Assembly: GCA_958420075.1 (NCBI GenBank)
Contig: CATZIM010000083.1
Span: 1-7,309, forward strand
Reading direction: 5' to 3'
Length of the DNA: 7,309 nt
DNA from: an uncultured Clostridia bacterium
GTDB lineage: Bacteria; Bacillota; Clostridia; Lachnospirales; Anaerotignaceae
Part shown: in pieces, positions 1 through 5,651 of the stretch
Layout: each line of letters starts with the position of its first letter
Numbering within the stretch: the stretch's first letter is position 1
Notes under the pieces: model-generated
What the model was told of the DNA's origin: nothing
Seen by the model: the letters and a program-made list of their open reading frames with translations, nothing else
Databases searched by the model: none
Position numbers and translations under genes: made by a program

Positions 1-823
<823 letters not shown>

Positions 824-826
824 TTT

Positions 827-839
827 GCGGAAAGTCCGC
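827..839 (-). repeat. Leader hairpin GCGGA/TCCGC upstream of gdhA
   Basis: Perfect 5-bp inverted repeat (827-831 with 835-839, three-base loop), flanked on both sides by runs of A on the minus strand. It lies inside the predicted gdhA leader. On the plus strand it is followed by six T (840-845) and would resemble a short terminator, but no plus-strand gene leads into it. Confidence 0.5.
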
Positions 840-845
840 TTTTTT

Positions 846-862
846 GTTTCTCAATGAGAAAC
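846..862. repeat. 17-bp operator-like palindrome in the gdhA leader
   Basis: GTTTCTC-AAT-GAGAAAC: perfect 7-bp arms with a 3-bp centre. It lies about 70 bp downstream of the predicted transcription start and 66 bp before the gdhA ATG. It could be a repressor operator or an RNA hairpin. The core CTCAATGA (850-857) recurs at 783-790, directly before the start codon. I do not recognise it as the site of a known regulator. Confidence 0.55.
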
Positions 863-902
863 AGTGAAGATGAAAAAGCCGCTTCTTTCCAACGTTTTTA
901 AC

Positions 903-927
903 AAACCCGGAAAGGTTTCTGACCTTT
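903..927 (-). repeat. Two mutually exclusive hairpin pairings at the start of the gdhA leader
   Basis: AAACC (903-907) can pair with GGTTT (914-918), and AAAGGT (911-916) can pair with ACCTTT (922-927). The two share bases 914-916 and cannot form together. The segment begins a few bases after the predicted transcription start. Both stems are short, so the structure is only suggestive. Confidence 0.35.
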
Positions 928-938
928 TTTCCTCTCTT

Positions 939-968
939 ATTATAGCACACTTTTTATGGATGTGTAGC
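939..968 (-). promoter_or_regulatory. gdhA: gdhA promoter (extended -10)
   Basis: The minus strand reads TGTGCTATAAT, a perfect TATAAT at 939-944 preceded by the extended -10 TGC. The -35 is weak: GCTACA (963-968, 18-bp spacing) or CTACAC (962-967, 17-bp spacing). The predicted start near 932-933 gives a leader of about 150 nt before the gdhA ATG. Confidence 0.7.
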
Positions 969-1175
969 ATTTTTTTGAAGTTTTGTCTTTATTTTTCCAC
1001 AAAATTTCCTGCGAAAAATTATGCAAAAAAACGTTTTCTCTTTTTTTTTCGTCATCTTTGGAAATTCCGTAAATTTTGGCATAGTTTTAACAATGATTTT
1101 TTTGATGAAATCAAACAATGTGCACAAAGCCTATTTTTCCTGTGGGAAAACCACTTGCAGCTCCGCATTTTTTGT
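969..1175. other. AT-rich spacer between the mreB terminator and the gdhA promoter
   Basis: No gene with a credible ribosome binding site is seen in this low-complexity stretch, which is full of A and T runs. Small inverted repeats are present: TTTGAT-GAA-ATCAAA (1101-1115), TTTTCC-TGTG-GGAAAA (1135-1150) and the palindrome AAAACGTTTT (1028-1037). None has the form of a recognised RNA family or promoter. Together with the gdhA promoter and leader it makes up the 440-bp gene-free region 781-1220. Confidence 0.6.
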
Positions 1176-1216
1176 AAAAAGAAAACAGGCATATATCCAA
1201 TGGATATGCCTGTTTT
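1176..1216 (-). terminator. Intrinsic terminator after mreB
   Basis: Perfect 13-bp stem AAAACAGGCATAT (1182-1194) with ATATGCCTGTTTT (1204-1216) and a 9-nt loop. On the minus strand it is followed by CTTTTT (1176-1181). It starts 4 nt after the mreB stop codon and separates mreB from gdhA. Confidence 0.9.
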
Positions 1217-1220
1217 GGTA

Positions 1221-2279
1221 TTATCTCTTTTTAAATTTGTCCAGCAGACCGGAAAAAACGCCAGGACGGTCATCATCCGGGCCGTTATCAGACATGAATT
1301 CGATATATCTGCCGGTACCGATGGCTACACAGCTGACTGCATCTTCTGCCACCATGGCATGAATGCCTGTTCTGCTCTGGATCAGTTTATCCAGACCATA
1401 AAGCAGACTGCCGCCGCCAGTCATAACGATGCCTCTTTCATAAATATCTGCTGCCAGTTCAGGAGGGGTTTTTTCCAATACACTATGAACTGCTTCCGCA
1501 ATGGCTTCCACGGATTCTTCCAGCGCTTCCAGCATTTCATCACTGGTTACAGTGATATTCTTTGGCAGACCTGTAATCAAGTTTCTGCCGCGGACATCCA
1601 GTGTTACGGGCATAGTTCTTTCAAAAGCGGTGCCAATTTTGATCTTCAGTTCTTCCGCTGTTCGTTCCCCAATGAGTACGTTATGTTTTTTACGCATGTA
1701 ACGAATGATGGCATCATCAAAGTTATCCCCGGCAATCTTCAGGGAATAGCTTACAACAGTACCACCCAGTGAAATAACTGCAATGTCTGTAGTACCGCCG
1801 CCGATATCTACCACCATGCTGCCGCATGCTCTGGAAATGTCAATACCGGAACCAATAGCTGCCGCAATGGGTTCCTCGATGATATGCACACGTCTTGCGC
1901 CTGCCTGTCTGGTGGCGTCCTCAACGGCACGTTTTTCTACTTCTGTTACGCTGCTGGGTACACAAACCGCAATGGTGGGCTTCACGAAAGAACGTTTGCC
2001 CAATGCCTTTTCAATGAAATACTGCAGCATTTTTTCTGTTACATCATAATTGGAAATAACACCTTCACGCAAAGGACGAATGGCAACGATATTGCCTGGC
2101 GTTCTGCCCAGCATACGTCTTGCCTCTTCGCCCACCGCAAGAATGGAATTGCTGTCTTTGTCAATGGCTACCACGGAAGGTTCCCGAATGACGATGCCCT
2201 GTCCCTTGATATAAACCAAAACCGTTGCCGTCCCCAGGTCGATTCCGATATTCTCGCCAAAACTCATAAAGTCTAACAT
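1221..2279 (-). CDS. mreB: Rod shape-determining protein MreB (actin-like ATPase)
   Basis: Bacterial actin that forms membrane-bound filaments and positions the lateral cell-wall synthesis machinery. The 352-residue product has the actin-fold nucleotide motifs: phosphate-1 loop GIDLGTATVLVY (12-23), phosphate-2 loop VVDIGGGTTDIAV (156-168) and adenosine motif GIVMTGGGSLL (283-293). It also carries the family signatures GEEARRMLGRTPGNI (50-64) and KTPPELAADI (270-279). DATRQAGAR (121-129) and the overall sequence favour MreB over Mbl. Start: ATG with AAGGAG (2287-2292) 7 nt upstream. It sits in a single-gene unit with its own promoter and terminator, without mreC or mreD, so it may be one of several MreB paralogues. 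The core ends near residue 328. A tail of about 24 residues follows: an acidic Asp/Pro-rich linker, then VFSGLLDKFKKR, which looks like an amphipathic membrane anchor. Confidence 0.96.
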   Translation of the reverse strand: MLDFMSFGENIGIDLGTATVLVYIKGQGIVIREPSVVAIDKDSNSILAVGEEARRMLGRTPGNIVAIRPLREGVISNYDVTEKMLQYFIEKALGKRSFVKPTIAVCVPSSVTEVEKRAVEDATRQAGARRVHIIEEPIAAAIGSGIDISRACGSMVVDIGGGTTDIAVISLGGTVVSYSLKIAGDNFDDAIIRYMRKKHNVLIGERTAEELKIKIGTAFERTMPVTLDVRGRNLITGLPKNITVTSDEMLEALEESVEAIAEAVHSVLEKTPPELAADIYERGIVMTGGGSLLYGLDKLIQSRTGIHAMVAEDAVSCVAIGTGRYIEFMSDNGPDDDRPGVFSGLLDKFKKR

Positions 2280-2319
2280 ATCGTTTCTCCTTCGTCTATC
2301 TGCTCATACTCTTCTTATC

Positions 2320-2348
2320 AGTATACCGAAAACAAAGCCTGTTGAAAA
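2320..2348 (-). promoter_or_regulatory. mreB: mreB promoter
   Basis: The minus strand has -35 TTTTCA (2343-2348, 4 of 6 consensus bases), exactly 17 bp, and -10 TATACT (2320-2325, 5 of 6). The predicted start near 2313 leaves a leader of about 34 nt. It lies in the gap after the ctpB stop codon, where no convincing terminator is seen, so read-through from ctpB may add to mreB expression. Confidence 0.65.
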
Positions 2349-2383
2349 GCCGTTTTTCCGAAAAATTCTGTTTTTTTACAATA

Positions 2384-3562
2384 TTATATGTTTTTTTCCG
2401 ACAAAACTTCCACTGCTTTCTGCAGCTGTGTATCTGCCTCAGCAGGAATGTTTGTCTGCTGTGCATATTCTTCCGGCAGTTCCACCTCGTAGTCCGGTGT
2501 AATGCCGACGCCATGGATAGAAGTACCGTTGGGTGTATAGTATTTCTGAATGGTTACATTCAAACCGGAACCATCAGGCAGTGTAAAGAGCCGCTGTACC
2601 AGACCTTTGCCAAAAGTAGTTGTACCAATGAGCTCACCTCTGCCTGTATCCTGGATAGCGCCTGCCAGAATTTCTGCCGCGCTGGCACTGTTTCCATTGA
2701 CCAGCACCACCATAGGCACATCATTGTAAACATCATCACAGAGCGTATCTTCTCTGTTTCCTTCCTTATCCATGGTATAAACCATGATGCCTTCCGGCAG
2801 CAGTTCTTCCCCGATTTCATGAGCGGATTTTACCAGACCGCCAGTATTGTTCCGCAGATCCAGCACCAGTTTTTCCATGCCTTCTGCTTCCAGCGTATCC
2901 AGTGCTTCTTTGAACTGGCTGTATGTATTTTCCCGGAAGTTCGTAATGGAAATATACCCAATATTGTCATCCATCATACTCCAGGAAACGGTTTTCACCT
3001 GAATATCCTGTCTGGTTACTGTTTTTTCCAGCACTTCTCCTGTGCTTTCCCGGAAAATGGTCAGCGTCACATCTGTTCCTTCTTCCCCTTTTACCAAAGC
3101 AGAAACATCTGCTGCCGTTTTGCCAGTGATACTTTCACCATCCACTTCCGTGATTTTATCCTCTGCCAGAATACCTGCGGCTTCCGCAGGGCCGCCCGGT
3201 GTCACACTGCTGACAACGATATAGCCGTCATCGCCGGCGTAAATCTCTACGCCAATGCCTACAAAATGTCCGCTGTTCTTTTCCACCTGCTCTGCCAAGC
3301 TGTCTGCGGAAAGATAATATGTATAAGGGTCCCCTACACCGGCAACCAGTCCCGTATACATCAGTTCTTCTGCCAGTTCTTTGTCATAATCCTCTACATA
3401 ATACGTATCCAGCATTTCTTCGATCTGGCGTATCTTTGCCGTATTGCTCATGCCAAAAGGCAGGGCAATATTCATCTGTGCCAAAAACTGTCCCCCAAAA
3501 TAAATCACTGCCAGTAAAACAAAGGCAGCCCCGAAGCCTTTCCAAAAATCTTTTTTCTGCAA
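2384..3562 (-). CDS. ctpB: S41 carboxyl-terminal processing protease (CtpA/CtpB family)
   Basis: Membrane-anchored serine protease with a Ser-Lys dyad that cleaves envelope proteins near their C-termini. The 392-residue product has a short basic N-terminus, one hydrophobic segment (about 10-30) acting as uncleaved signal anchor, and an N-terminal helical region (about 40-90). A PDZ domain follows (about 98-180; VGIGVEI, GGPAEAAGI). The S41 core has NGNSASAAEILAG (289-301) and TTFGKGLVQ (315-323). Spacing of 25 residues points to S294 and K319 as the dyad, with Q323 as supporting residue, as in CtpB. ATG is absent until residue 30; the chosen start is TTG (3560-3562), with GAGG (3572-3575) 9 nt upstream. 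It directly follows ftsX, as in Bacillus subtilis ftsEX-ctpB, though a terminator lies between. No clear promoter was found. A sporulation role like that of B. subtilis CtpB is possible but unproven. Confidence 0.92.
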   Translation of the reverse strand: MQKKDFWKGFGAAFVLLAVIYFGGQFLAQMNIALPFGMSNTAKIRQIEEMLDTYYVEDYDKELAEELMYTGLVAGVGDPYTYYLSADSLAEQVEKNSGHFVGIGVEIYAGDDGYIVVSSVTPGGPAEAAGILAEDKITEVDGESITGKTAADVSALVKGEEGTDVTLTIFRESTGEVLEKTVTRQDIQVKTVSWSMMDDNIGYISITNFRENTYSQFKEALDTLEAEGMEKLVLDLRNNTGGLVKSAHEIGEELLPEGIMVYTMDKEGNREDTLCDDVYNDVPMVVLVNGNSASAAEILAGAIQDTGRGELIGTTTFGKGLVQRLFTLPDGSGLNVTIQKYYTPNGTSIHGVGITPDYEVELPEEYAQQTNIPAEADTQLQKAVEVLSEKNI

Positions 3563-3575
3563 ATGTCATCGCCTC
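3560..3575 (-). promoter_or_regulatory. ctpB: ctpB start region: TTG start with GAGG
   Basis: The only ribosome-binding-like sequence is GAGG (3572-3575). It is 9 nt from the in-frame TTG (3560-3562) but only 2 nt from an ATG at 3567-3569 in another frame. An in-frame TGA at 3566-3568 blocks any longer N-terminus. TTG is therefore the best start, although the site is weak. Confidence 0.55.
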
Positions 3576-3636
3576 GCTGTTTTATCTTCTTTTATCCTTA
3601 TGTAATGTCTTTCGGAAATATCCTCTTAGAAAATAC

Positions 3637-3686
3637 AAAACCCTGTGGACGAATGATGCATACACATTTTCGACCACAGGGATTTT
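3637..3686 (-). terminator. Intrinsic terminator after ftsX
   Basis: Stem CCCTGTGG (3641-3648) with CCACAGGG (3674-3681), extended inside by partial pairing of CGAATG with CATTTTCG. On the minus strand it is followed by TTTTGTATTTT. AAAA and TTTT flank the stem, so it could act in both directions. It begins 9 nt after the ftsX stop codon and separates ftsEX from ctpB, possibly only partially. Confidence 0.8.
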
Positions 3687-3695
3687 CTGTTTGGG

Positions 3696-4598
3696 TTATA
3701 CCTGCAAATGCTTACGGATGGAAGTCACACTGCCTACCACACCCAGCAAAATGCCAAAAATCAACGCCGCAGGCAGGACGAATGAAAATACATCGCCAAC
3801 CACACGGAAACGAACGAAGTTTTCTACAAACGGAATATGGTTGTAGAACAGGCTTACGGTTTTGCTATACATGGGCATTCCCACCAGCATAGGCAAAACT
3901 GCGCCGATCAGACCAATGATAATCCCTTCGATGATGAACGGCCAACGAATAAACCAGTCTGTCGCACCAACATATTTCATAATGTTGATTTCCACACGAC
4001 GGTTCATAACGGAAATACGAATGGTGTTGATGATGATCATAACGGAGATCACGCCCAGCACCAGCATAACCAGAATACCAGCTACCTGGAATACGTTGCT
4101 GACGCTCATGAGCATTTCAGACAAAGACTGTCCGTATTCTACCTTATCAACGCCTTCGATTTTCTGCAGTTCAGCCAATACGGCATCCTGAGATTCGATC
4201 TGATCCAGTTCCACCTGGAAAGAGTGAGACAGAGGGTTGTTTGTATCATCCAGACCGATGAAAATATCTTCATCAGCCCCCCACTGTTCTTTCAGCTGAT
4301 CCAGCGCATCTGCTGGAGAAATATAAGTCACGTTTGTCACATGATCCAGTCCGGAAATGGTCGTTTTCATATTTTCGATGTCCTCACTGGTCAGGTCACC
4401 CTTCAGAAATACGGAGATCCCAATGGAATCTTCCATCTGATCCAGCATATACTGCAGATTGCTTACCACGCAGTAGGAAAAGGACATGATGGAAATACAG
4501 GCCGCTACCGCAATGATAGAAGCCACGGTCATCAGCAGATTCTTTTTCAGCCCGCTGAAACCTTCTTTCAAAAAATATCGGATTGTACTAGGCCTCAT
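3696..4598 (-). CDS. ftsX: Cell division ABC transporter-like protein FtsX
   Basis: Membrane half of the FtsEX complex. It does not transport a solute but passes ATP-driven conformational change to cell-wall hydrolases outside the membrane. The 300-residue product has the FtsX layout: a short cytoplasmic N-terminus (RPSTIRYFLKEGF), TM1 (about 22-46) and an extracellular domain (about 47-168). TM2 (about 170-191), a cytoplasmic loop with NRRVEINIMKYVGA (199-212), TM3 (about 219-241) and TM4 (about 271-293) follow. In-frame GTG (4608-4610) and ATG (4602-4604) lie upstream, but AAGGTGG (4607-4613) overlaps the first and is only 2 nt from the second. It is 8 nt from the ATG at 4596-4598, which also gives the usual family N-terminus. 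That start overlaps the 3' end of ftsE by 11 bp, suggesting translational coupling. The hydrolase partner is not in this window. Confidence 0.95.
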   Translation of the reverse strand: MRPSTIRYFLKEGFSGLKKNLLMTVASIIAVAACISIMSFSYCVVSNLQYMLDQMEDSIGISVFLKGDLTSEDIENMKTTISGLDHVTNVTYISPADALDQLKEQWGADEDIFIGLDDTNNPLSHSFQVELDQIESQDAVLAELQKIEGVDKVEYGQSLSEMLMSVSNVFQVAGILVMLVLGVISVMIIINTIRISVMNRRVEINIMKYVGATDWFIRWPFIIEGIIIGLIGAVLPMLVGMPMYSKTVSLFYNHIPFVENFVRFRVVGDVFSFVLPAALIFGILLGVVGSVTSIRKHLQV

Positions 4599-5274
4599 CG
4601 TCATACCCACCTTTTTCTATATCTCTGATAATATGTCCGCGTTTCAAAGTAACCACGCGTTTCTGCATGGCATCTACAATATCCTTCGCATGTGTTGCCA
4701 TAACGATGGTAGTACCGCGTTTGTTGATATCATCCAGCAGCTGCATAATGCCCCATGCTGTATCCGGGTCCAAGTTACCTGTAGGTTCGTCACAGATCAA
4801 AATGGGCGGATTGTTTACGATGGCTCTTGCCAGGGCTGTTCTCTGCTGTTCCCCACCGGAAAGCTGGTTAGGATAGCTTCTGCCCTTCTGTCCCAGACCT
4901 ACCAGTGCCAATACCGCAGGCACGTTTCTGCGGATGATGCGGCTGGGTGCCTCAATAACACGCATAGCAAATGCTACATTTTCGTACACGGTCTTGTTGG
5001 GCAGCAGACGGAAATCCTGGAATACTACCCCCAGATTACGGCGCAGATAAGGAATCTGCCGTCTGGAAAGCTCATTGGTTTTTACCCGGTTGATGATGAT
5101 TTCCCCGGAAGTGGGGTCAAGCTCTTTCAAGAGCAGTTTAATCAAAGTAGATTTACCGGAACCACTGGAGCCTACGATAAATACAAAATCGCCTTTTTTG
5201 ATATGTAAATTCAGTCCCTCAACGCCTTTTGAGCCGTTGGGGTATACTTTTGTTACATCGTTAAGTCGAATCAA
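4588..5274 (-). CDS. ftsE: Cell division ATP-binding protein FtsE
   Basis: Cytoplasmic ABC-type ATPase that pairs with FtsX to control cell-wall hydrolases. All ABC motifs are intact: Walker A GSSGSGKST (35-43), Q-loop VFQDFRLLP (84-92, Q86), signature LSGGEQQR (138-145), Walker B ILICDEP (158-164, E163), D-loop GNLD (166-169) and switch His195 (ATHAKD). The FtsE-typical start IRLNDVTKVYPNG is present. The chosen start is TTG (5272-5274), preceded by AAGGGAG (5282-5288) at 7 nt, which gives 228 residues, the usual FtsE length. An in-frame TTG at 5338-5340 would add 22 residues, but it has no ribosome binding site and lies only a few bases after the predicted transcription start, so it is rejected. 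The frame ends in TAG inside the start of ftsX. It is the first gene of the ftsEX unit. Confidence 0.96.
   Translation of the reverse strand: MIRLNDVTKVYPNGSKGVEGLNLHIKKGDFVFIVGSSGSGKSTLIKLLLKELDPTSGEIIINRVKTNELSRRQIPYLRRNLGVVFQDFRLLPNKTVYENVAFAMRVIEAPSRIIRRNVPAVLALVGLGQKGRSYPNQLSGGEQQRTALARAIVNNPPILICDEPTGNLDPDTAWGIMQLLDDINKRGTTIVMATHAKDIVDAMQKRVVTLKRGHIIRDIEKGGYDDEA
4607..4613 (-). promoter_or_regulatory. ftsX: ftsX ribosome binding site
   Basis: AAGGTGG lies within the last codons of ftsE. Its 8-nt distance to the ATG at 4596-4598 decides the ftsX start in favour of the 300-residue form. Confidence 0.75.
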
Positions 5275-5281
5275 AACGTAT

Positions 5282-5288
5282 CTCCCTT
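5282..5288 (-). promoter_or_regulatory. ftsE: ftsE ribosome binding site
   Basis: AAGGGAG, 7 nt upstream of TTG (5272-5274). It decides the ftsE start against the longer in-frame option at 5338-5340. Confidence 0.8.
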
Positions 5289-5350
5289 TCTTTACAAAAT
5301 TTGACGGAAAAACAGCCAAATCTCTCTTTTTCCGTCCCAAACACCATAAA

Positions 5351-5379
5351 ATTATAGCATAAAACAGGTACCCTCACAA
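5351..5379 (-). promoter_or_regulatory. ftsE: ftsEX promoter
   Basis: The minus strand has -35 TTGTGA (5374-5379, 4 of 6), exactly 17 bp, extended -10 TGC and a perfect TATAAT (5351-5356). The predicted start near 5344 gives a leader of about 70 nt before the ftsE TTG. Confidence 0.8.
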
Positions 5380-5432
5380 GGGCAAAACCTTTGGCAAATA
5401 TGAATTTTCCGTTAATTTCAGCGGTTTTTACC

Positions 5433-5488
5433 AAAAAAACGCAATAAGACCGCCTTCCGTTTTCCCCGAAAGACGGTCACCCATTCGC
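5433..5488 (-). terminator. Intrinsic terminator of the candidate small RNA
   Basis: The main stem pairs GACCGTCTTTC (minus strand, 5468-5478) with GGAAGGCGGTC (5448-5458): 11 pairs with two G-U, 9-nt loop. Beyond an internal loop, CGAAT can pair with ATT-CG (one bulged G), and TTTTTTT (5433-5439) follows directly. It lies 54 bp upstream of the ftsEX -35 element. Confidence 0.75.
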
Positions 5489-5524
5489 CCCTGTTTGCAG
5501 TTGTGAAAGGCACATTTCGTGCTT
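5433..5524 (-). ncRNA. Candidate small RNA of about 90 nt between the regulator and ftsE
   Basis: The unit is bounded by a consensus-like promoter (5530-5558) and a strong intrinsic terminator (5433-5488), with no gene of ordinary size inside. The predicted RNA starts near 5523. It begins with a small hairpin (GCAC/GUGC, loop GAAAU), continues with a mostly single-stranded segment including CUG-CAAA-CAG, and ends in the long terminator stem and U7. It does not look like the signal recognition particle RNA, 6S RNA, tmRNA or a riboswitch class I can name. Alternatives are a leader that attenuates ftsEX from a second upstream promoter, or a tiny gene: an 18-codon frame starts at 5482-5484. Neither transcription nor conservation can be shown from sequence alone. 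Confidence 0.4.
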
Positions 5525-5529
5525 TTTCG

Positions 5530-5558
5530 ATTATAGCACAGAAAAAGAGGGGGAACAA
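5530..5558 (-). promoter_or_regulatory. Promoter of the candidate small RNA
   Basis: The minus strand has -35 TTGTTC (5553-5558, TTG matching), exactly 17 bp, extended -10 TGC and a perfect TATAAT (5530-5535). The 11-base string TGTGCTATAAT is identical to that of the gdhA promoter. It lies downstream of the regulator's terminator, so it should start a separate transcript. Confidence 0.65.
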
Positions 5559-5570
5559 CCCAATTCCCCC
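5549..5570. repeat. GGGGGAA/TTCCCCC inverted repeat overlapping the -35 element
   Basis: Perfect 7-bp arms (5549-5555 and 5564-5570) around an 8-base centre. One arm overlaps the -35 element (5553-5558) of the promoter for the candidate small RNA. It could be an operator. It has no T run on either side and is not a terminator. Confidence 0.5.
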
Positions 5571-5574
5571 GCCA

Positions 5575-5588
5575 GATTCTTAAGAATC
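5575..5588. repeat. 14-bp perfect palindrome upstream of the small-RNA promoter
   Basis: GATTCTTAAGAATC is perfectly self-complementary, with no spacer. It lies 17 bp upstream of the -35 element at 5553-5558 and 18 bp beyond the regulator's terminator, a typical place for a dimeric regulator to bind. I do not recognise the site. Confidence 0.5.
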
Positions 5589-5605
5589 CATGAATGTTTG
5601 TCCAT

Positions 5606-5640
5606 AAAAAATCTCCCGCCATTGATTGGCAGGAGATTTT
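5606..5640 (-). terminator. Intrinsic terminator after the CdaR-type regulator
   Basis: AAAATCTCC (5608-5616) pairs perfectly with GGAGATTTT (5632-5640). After one mismatch, GCC (5618-5620) pairs with GGC (5628-5630) around a 7-nt loop. The minus strand has T6 at 5606-5611. It begins 11 nt after the regulator's stop codon. Confidence 0.9.
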
Positions 5641-5651
5641 GAAACCTTTTC

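Noticed and set aside
1052..1276. 74-codon minus-strand frame overlapping the mreB 3' end
   Set aside because: It uses another frame of mreB and then runs through the mreB terminator into low-complexity sequence.
864..1772. 302-codon plus-strand frame spanning the gdhA-mreB spacer and the 3' half of mreB
   Set aside because: Mostly antisense to mreB; the rest is AT-rich leader sequence. No domain and no ribosome binding site.
2353..2365. TTTTT-CCG-AAAAA inverted repeat after ctpB as a terminator
   Set aside because: The stem is only A-T pairs, too weak for an intrinsic terminator. ctpB may read through into mreB.
2342..3517. 391-codon open frame on the plus strand opposite ctpB
   Set aside because: It covers almost exactly the antisense of a well-supported S41 protease, has no recognisable domain, is rich in Cys, Phe and His as antisense shadows are, and has no ribosome binding site.
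4599..4610. Longer FtsX starts (GTG 4608-4610, ATG 4602-4604)
   Set aside because: They overlap or crowd the AAGGTGG ribosome binding site; the ATG at 4596-4598 has proper spacing and the usual family N-terminus.
5275..5340. 22-residue N-terminal extension of FtsE from a TTG at 5338-5340
   Set aside because: There is no ribosome binding site, it is only a few bases from the predicted transcription start, and the shorter form has the family's normal length and start.
5433..5524. Known structural RNA (signal recognition particle RNA, 6S RNA, tmRNA) for the small transcript
   Set aside because: The GGAAG-type apical loop with GCAGC partner of SRP RNA, the long 6S central bubble and tRNA-like ends are not present.
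5428..5622. 64-codon minus-strand frame across the regulator-ftsE spacer
   Set aside because: It begins inside the regulator's terminator stem and crosses a promoter. Only the last 18 codons could lie on the predicted short transcript.
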